Source of the DNA: Diogma glabrata
Lineage: Eukaryota; Arthropoda; Insecta; Diptera; Cylindrotomidae
Direction: 5' to 3'
Length of the DNA stretch: 64,000 nt
Assembly: GCA_963693315.1 (NCBI GenBank)
Contig: OY856188.1
Location: 99,608,915 to 99,672,914 of the forward strand
Shown: piece by piece, positions 57,671 through 64,000 of the stretch
Layout of the letters: every line of letters starts with the position of its first letter
How positions within the stretch are numbered: position 1 is the stretch's first letter
Notes under the pieces: generated by a model
What the model saw: only the letters and a program-made list of their open reading frames with translations
The model's database searches: none
What the model was told of the DNA's origin: nothing
Program-made: the position numbers and the translations under genes

Positions 57671-58439
57671 CCCATACAAGGCAGCAATGGACGAGTACTG
57701 GCAACCACGACTGGGCCATTAACATAATTTTGCTGATGATAACTTCGGACAATAAATGGTTGCCATTCTTGGGCCAAATACTGGCAACCATGACTGGGCT
57801 GTTAAAAAAATATACATTATTATCATATGTAAATTTAAATAAATTAAATACAAACTAATTTAAAATAAAATAAAAATGACGGAAAAAAGTCAAAACTCCC
57901 CATACAACTGGTTCAGTTGCAGTAATGGCAGAGTAATGGCAAACTCCGCCCTGACTCCGCCAGTACTCCGCTATTAAAAAAATTATAAAATAATATTTTT
58001 TATACATAAATTTAAATAAATTATTTACAAAATAATTAAAATAAAATGGAAATGAAAATAAATTAAAACGTATACCAACCATTTCTATATTACCATAGTC
58101 TTTCAACCGACAAGGCGATAACTAAACTATATGTGAAATTTTTCAAACTATGTATTTCTAAAAGGAATAATACTCTAGTGACATTTGAAAAAAATGACAG
58201 ATCGGCAAATTCATGGCTACAGTACTGGCCCAATAACAATAGCCAAGTAATATTTACCATTCAAGGGCCAGTGCTTGGCCATTCAAAGGTAACAATATAC
58301 TGGCTATTTCCTGTAAACCATAGATCGGCCGATGATTGGTTCTAGTATTGGCCCAGTAACAATAGCCAAGTACTGTTAACCAATATTGGACCAGTGCTTG
58401 GCCGTATGTCAATGTCTGGCAAAACCTACTTGGGAATGT
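57671..58439. mobile_element. Repeat-rich insert splitting the minisatellite
   Basis: It contains GCCAGTGCTTGGCC- and GCCCAATAACAATAGCCAAG-type words several times in both directions. Two tandem pieces (about 57785-57880 and 57960-58060) share TAAATTTAAATAAATTA and an AAAATAAAATGxAAATGA tail. It looks like a non-autonomous element with internal subrepeats. Open frames on both strands here are by-products. Confidence 0.5.
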
Positions 58440-58680
58440 TTCGATTTTTGATTTTGTAATCATTTTTGAAATATTTTTAGAATTTTGAAAAAAGTTTTTG
58501 TTTTGATTTTTTATAATTTTTGCAATATTTTAAGAATTTTTGAAAGTTTAAATTTTTGATTTTCTTATAATTTCTACAATATCTTCAGAATTTTGAAAAA
58601 AGTTCCAATCTTTGATTTTGTAATAATTTTTGGAATACGTTTGGAATTTTTGAAACAAATTTTGATTTTGTGATGGAGAG
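58440..58680. repeat. Minisatellite, right block
   Basis: It continues the same unit as 57360..57670, in the same orientation, with about four degenerate copies. Confidence 0.7.
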
Positions 58681-60413
58681 GTTTTGAGTAGTTTGCTAAG
58701 TATATCATCTTTTCACAAAATTATATTAATATATTGAGATCTGTTACAGTTTTTTGGCAACGTATTGATGTTTAGTGTTAGTTTTGTAATAAATTTCTAA
58801 ACAGAGATGAAATACTGATACTTTTACAAAGAATTTTATTTTTGATATAAATCGCTGCCCATAACTAAAAACAACGTCCTCAAAAAAGTTTTTTGCCGAA
58901 AACTATATCAAAATCCTTAAAAACTATATCAAAATCCTTAAAAACTTACTTTTTTGATCGTTCAAAATACTTTTTAAGATTTTCAATTAATTAGGTTTGG
59001 AGATTATCAAGGAAAGAAAACGTCCTTATTTAAAATTACACAAAAAATGGTGGGGTAAAATTCAAAAGTAAATTTTTTAGAAATACTGAAGTGGAGCCCT
59101 TTCATATGATACTCCATTTGACTTGATAAAAAACAGTATTTTCTCAAACACCTCACATCATAGACCTCTAAAACATCACCACGAAAGGCGTTTTATTTAT
59201 TTGTCCACCCCTCATCTTGTGTGGATAGTTTATTTTTATTCGCATCTCAAATATCAGGTCTATAGGATTTATAGTTTTCGAGATAAAAAACGAAACCCTA
59301 AAAATAAGCTTTCTGCCTGTAACGAATGGCCAGAGCGTACTTAGGATAAAGAGAAGACGGTGCAGTTTATCGTGGATTAGAATGTGCAAGATCTTTATAC
59401 CATGAAACCAAAGATTTAAATCGACGTTCTTTCGAAAGGTGTGAAACTCGAAGCGTCATGTTTGGCCGTAACCATGTAACCATGTAACCAGAATCAATGG
59501 ATAAACGCGAGCCACAGAGATATAACGTAACCAAAAAGAGAGAGATCTTTTTCAGCGGTTAAAATTGGAACAGAAACAAAAACCTCTTCACCTATGAGTA
59601 AGAAGGTTATTTTATTTGTAACTTAATCACTCAAAGTAACTTCGACCCAAAAATAAATCAATATAAGCCGAAAAACTGGTTTCAAGGCTTGAGTAACTTG
59701 TCTTCCGATAAATTTATAAGATACGGCTATGGAGTAGAAGTAAAAACGTAACAGAGTCTAAGTAGTGATAACTCATGTAACAAACTAAAAAATTTATTTC
59801 ATTTTTGATACCGGATCACGTGATCAAGAGTCACTCTGCAGTGTTGATTTTTGGAGAAATCGTATATGGCGTATCTTCCTCTCTCGAATAATAAAAAAGG
59901 CAAAGGCTACTATGATTTCATTTGAATAAAATTTCCAATGTGAAAAAAAATAGTTTTGACTTTTTGTGTATCGTCTTTTGTGTATCGAAGTGACTTTTTG
60001 TGTATCGTTTATAATTGTCAAACTATAGACTCAACACAAAAAGTATCACTTTAGCTCCTAATTAAATGTACTATTTTGTCCATTCCTTTTTATTTTTTTC
60101 GCTCTTGCAAATTTATAATGCTCGCTCGAATCCAAAATGCTTGTAGTCGAGTCAAATTAGGTGTATGCTTTTTTTTAAATGTGTGTTTTCATATATTATT
60201 TGAAATCAGAAACATTACAATGTGCGCAATTAAACATGTTTATTGTTTAAATAATATAAACATAATTTATGCAGAGATTAAATTTTGTCACGGTATTTAT
60301 TAACTTTTATATAGTAAAAGTCAAAAAAAAATTGTTTCTGTTTTATTTTATAATTATTATAAGCTTTAAATTATATGAATATTGTTAGAAAAAAATTATA
60401 AACATTAAAAAAT
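58681..60413. other. No gene supported
   Basis: AT-rich sequence. A short tandem run of GACTTTTTGTGTATCG-type words lies at about 59955..60010. Small frames on both strands at 59120..59390 overlap each other and look like chance. Confidence 0.4.
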
Positions 60414-60813
60414 ATATAAGAACTGAATCTAAAAAATTAAGGTGCAAATTATGATTTTTTGCAATCCATACAATTTTCGACCGATCTAGTTTCGAACCAA
60501 TAAGAAAATTTTAAACTTTAAACAAGTTTATCATTCTCATCAGGGCTAGCCGACTAGATAAACTACCAAAAAATGTCAACGATTATAAACCAAAAATTAG
60601 TTTACATTTCTAGCGAAGTATAAGAAAACAAAAAAATTACATAAACATATATTTAATAGATTCAGGTTTAGTCACTTAGCCCTGATGAGAATGATAAACT
60701 TTTTTAAAATTTCAAATTTTCTTATTGGTTCGAAACTAGATCGGTTGAAAATTGTATGGATAGCGAAAAATTTCATAATTTGCACCATAATTTTTTAGAT
60801 TCAGTTCTTATAT
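60414..60813. mobile_element. MITE-like element, 400 bp, about 140-bp TIRs
   Basis: The left end ATATAAGAACTGAATCTAAA is mirrored at the right. The arms 60414..60555 and 60672..60813 share AAGGTGCAAATTATGA-like sequence, GATCTAGTTTCGAACCAATA, AGAAAATTTTAAA and ATCATTCTCATCAGGGCTA. The central part is about 115 bp. There is no coding frame. Confidence 0.8.
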
Positions 60814-63800
60814 TCATGATGGGAGATTTTCCATCGGAGTGATGTTATATCACAACTAATTTACTGAATTAATTCCAATGATTTTGTATTTATTTTACAT
60901 CTAAATATGGCACATAATTTATACGTTTAGGAAATTCGATAATTTTGATTCGACGATTAAAGTGCAAAAAAGTCACCATATAATTACTTTACATTTCCAT
61001 AATACACAGAAAACAATAAAATCGTATTTTCATCTAATTTTAATTAGATGAGTTGAAAATGTATGATTCATATATATTACATAGTACTGCAAGTAAAAAT
61101 CCTACGTCGAACCTTCGTCGATTTTCATGAAAATTGGGAATAAAGCTCATCTTATCCTTAACTTCAAAAGTGACACAAGCCTGACTTGCGTTTTTAGGTT
61201 TAAGGGCTGAAAACTCTTCCTTCGTGAAAAAATAGAAAAAATGTAGGTTTAAACATTTTATGAATTTCCACCTTATTTAATTATGTAAAATAATAGTATA
61301 GTTTAATCAATGAGTGAACTTGCGATTTTCATAAATTGGTGACGAAAATCTCTTAAAACATCCATTTTAAAAAAAGGTTATTATCTCGAGAAACATCAAT
61401 CATAGAGATTCGGTTATTCTGAGTTTTTTATAGGAAACTTAATTAACTACAACTTTGTTATTGACATTTTTCCTGTAGCTTTAGTCATTTATGAAATAAA
61501 AATAAAAGAACAAGAAATTCATATAACACTGACTTTAGTGATCTGTACTGTGTCACCGGTGTAAGTTACAGTTACATCTCTATAGGCACTTTTGTAGATA
61601 ATTTAATCCTGAGTTAGTTACTTTTTTCCATTTTGAAATAGTATAAAATGCCGCTAAGCTGTAATTTTTTTTTAAAAAAAACACTAAAGTTTACATGTAT
61701 TTTGTATGGAAAATCTTCAAACGCCGAGGCCGAGTGCTAAACATTAATTTTGAGGGCTCATATTTTAGGAGAACGTTTTCTTGGGTAGTTCCAACAAAAC
61801 TTCGGTGAGGCACCAGAAAAAAAGAATTGTCGCCTAAAAAAAAGCACCCTAGTATACATATTTGTTTGTGTCTAAAATTTTGATTTCAATTATGTATTTT
61901 TGAAATGTCAACATTTTGATTTTTCTGTTGTTTTGGCTCAAATTTTCAAAATATTTTCCTTTAAAAGATTTTTATGTGTTGTTGTGACACATATTGTAAA
62001 ACCTAATCTACAAAACACATTTAAAAAAAGTGTTAACATGCTTTCTTTTCTTTGGAACAAATTAGCTGCTAAAACCAGCTTTGAGAGCACCAATGGAACT
62101 ACAAATACTTGAAAGTAAGTAGAATATAACCCAAATTATGGTTATTGCTCATATCAATGTGTTGTAGATAAACATGAAAATAAGTAAGTTTGATCTTCAA
62201 TGAAGCGATACTATAGTATTATGGTAAGACATCATAACATAACGTAACAAAGTCGCGGATATTGGATATCTAAAACGTAATCCTTGAAAATATTTAATAT
62301 ATACACTTTAACTGACAAACAATAAAGTTTTTTTGTAAGCCTAATTAGTCATTCTATATATACCGACAGCTTTGAATTTTTTTTAGATCAAATCACTGAT
62401 TGACGACATACTGTTTCCAATATAAAAATATTAAAATGATTATTAATTTTATTTGACAATTATTTATTTTATTTGACAATTGAAGGTTAGGTCGTAACAA
62501 TAAAATTCTCCTTAACGCTGGAACGGATTTAATTAATTCTTTAAAAATTTATGAGAAAGTTAAAAAACAAATCTATATTAATAACAAAGAAATTAAAAAA
62601 AAATTCTGTTGTTTTTTTATATATATTACAATAAAATAACAAAACACAAAAAGTGAAAATATTTTAAAAACCTAAAATTATATATGTTATCTTAACATTA
62701 ATTAGTTCATGTTATTTTTAAAAAAAATTATCATAATTATATATATTGTTTTGTTAAAATTCTTAATGCAGATTAAAAACAAAAAACATCGTGCATTAAT
62801 TTACGCTATGATTAATTTTTTAAATTAAAGGTAATATTTCACCTGAATTATGTTATAACCAACTATTAAAGGGAGCTTCCATTGAAAGCTTTTTATATTT
62901 TAATTTTAGTTCCGTTGAAAAATTATCAAAACGAATATGTGTAACTGACTCAACATGTGAAAGGTGTTAATATATTTAAAATATACTACAAATCGCTATA
63001 TCATCAATATTATCATATGACATGCATATTTTTGCCATGTTAATTTAATCGACCAAAAATAAATTTTTGAGTTTTTGTGTTATTCCGTTCAGACGATATG
63101 TTTTAAGGAATATTGTTGTTGCGAAATAATACAATTAATAATCAAAACAGACCTTGAACCATTTCTCTTATAAATTATGAGATTTTGGTGCAAAAGATAT
63201 ATATCAGATAACATGGGTGTCTACCATAATAAAAATTTTGTTTCAAAATGAATTTACTGGTGCTACGGTAGGTAATTCACGGGTTAAAATATGTCCATTT
63301 TATAGCAAAGATAATGCGAGATCGAAAAACTTTTACTGATTGCTGTATGTTAGATTTGCTAATCCTTACCCACAAACAAACAACAAGATTGGGATTTGTG
63401 AATTTTACAGGTAGATATTAAGTTTGATTTATGATTAAATAATTCATTCAAATTGCAAAGACGCAAAAATGTGAGAAAATATGAATTCAATTGTCTATTA
63501 TGTACTTGTATTTCTATTGTTCATCGAGATTATGCGATTACATAAAGTATCACAAACAATTTTTTTGTACTAAAAAAACCATAAATATTTTTGTATTCGC
63601 TTAAACAAAGTTTAAAATAATCAACATAATTAAAATATCTTTGTTTTTAGAAATAAGATAACTTATTTAAAACATAATTTAATTCATTTTCTGTAACATG
63701 AATATGTTAAAAGAAAATTAATTATGGTATTGAATGAATTTGAATTAATTCGAATAATTGTGATTGATTATATTATATATGTTACAGGTATAGTTGTAAT

Positions 63801-64000
63801 ACCGGAAAACTTATGTTAGAAATTTGGCGTTTTTCAAAATTTGATGTAACGGATGCTACGATTTATAGCATAGACAATACTACAAATTATATAATATATT
63901 ATGGGTTTGAAAAGAAATTTAAACTGTGTAGACTTTTTGAAGAGTTATTGAAGTTTGAATATCGTTTGTATCAAATTTGGCTTGCTCAAATGTTGATGAC
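60814..64000. other. AT-rich right end, one dispersed repeat
   Basis: 61960..62030 resembles 40015..40090 (TTTTTATGTGTxGTTGTGACA). Near 61700..61860 the words CGCCGAGGCCGAGTGC and GTCGCCTAAAAAAAAGCACC look like repeat sequence. No coding exon of the host gene or of any plus-strand gene was found. Confidence 0.4.

Noticed and set aside
57568..58463. Several frames on both strands in the minisatellite and its insert
   Set aside because: They overlap each other on opposite strands and derive from subrepeats.
1..64000. CRISPR arrays, bacterial operons or riboswitches
   Set aside because: No direct-repeat and spacer pattern or bacterial gene organisation is present. The window is clearly eukaryotic.

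Overview
This window is AT-rich nuclear DNA from an arthropod, most probably an insect. It has spliceosomal genes with long introns (GT..AG junctions on the minus strand), insect-type transposons (BEL/Pao, Ty3/gypsy, RTE-, I/Loa- and Jockey-like LINE remains, many MITE-like inverted repeats), and no bacterial signals. The order of insect cannot be decided from the sequence.

The main gene is on the minus strand and runs from 42540 down to 2921. I could place 15 coding exons. Their reading phases agree at every junction and give an 840-residue C-terminal portion of a protein of the SRCIN1 (p140Cap/SNIP) / KIAA1217 (Sickle tail) family, which carries an AIP3/Bud6-like coiled-coil region. It has proline-rich segments, a central coiled-coil block (exons near 14.7-15.5 kb), a paxillin-like LD motif and a Ser/Gln-rich tail. 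Upstream exons (N-terminus) are not visible up to 64000, so the gene is 5'-partial here.

A second real gene is nested on the opposite strand in one intron (38666..39421). It is a complete intronless 251-residue protein with a signal peptide and one membrane segment, of unknown function, and it ends only 14 bp before the next host exon.

Most other content is mobile DNA inside the introns and flanks. The best preserved element is a full-length BEL/Pao LTR retrotransposon at 46367..52710, with two 285-bp LTRs differing at one base, an AAAAT target duplication, a primer-binding site and a single intact gag-pol frame of 1770 codons. Older wrecks include a Ty3/gypsy element (minus) nested in a decayed BEL/Pao element (plus) at 33.9-38.3 kb, an RTE-like LINE at 11.0-13.1 kb (minus), an I/Loa-like LINE at 26.3-28.3 kb (plus), an RTE-like fragment near 29.1-29.5 kb (minus) and several Jockey-like fragments at 43.2-45.6 kb in both orientations. 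Long terminal-inverted-repeat elements sit at 17164..19586, 22365..23624 and 60414..60813, with foldbacks at 24890..25665 and several smaller hairpin elements.

The left end (1..1334) is a nearly perfect 650-bp inverted repeat carrying the same transposon-type coding segment in both arms. It is followed directly by a diverged, older copy of that segment's tail. From 52.7 to 64 kb I see no coding sequence I can support, only repeats and one weak candidate promoter plus non-coding exon (55486..55675, plus strand).
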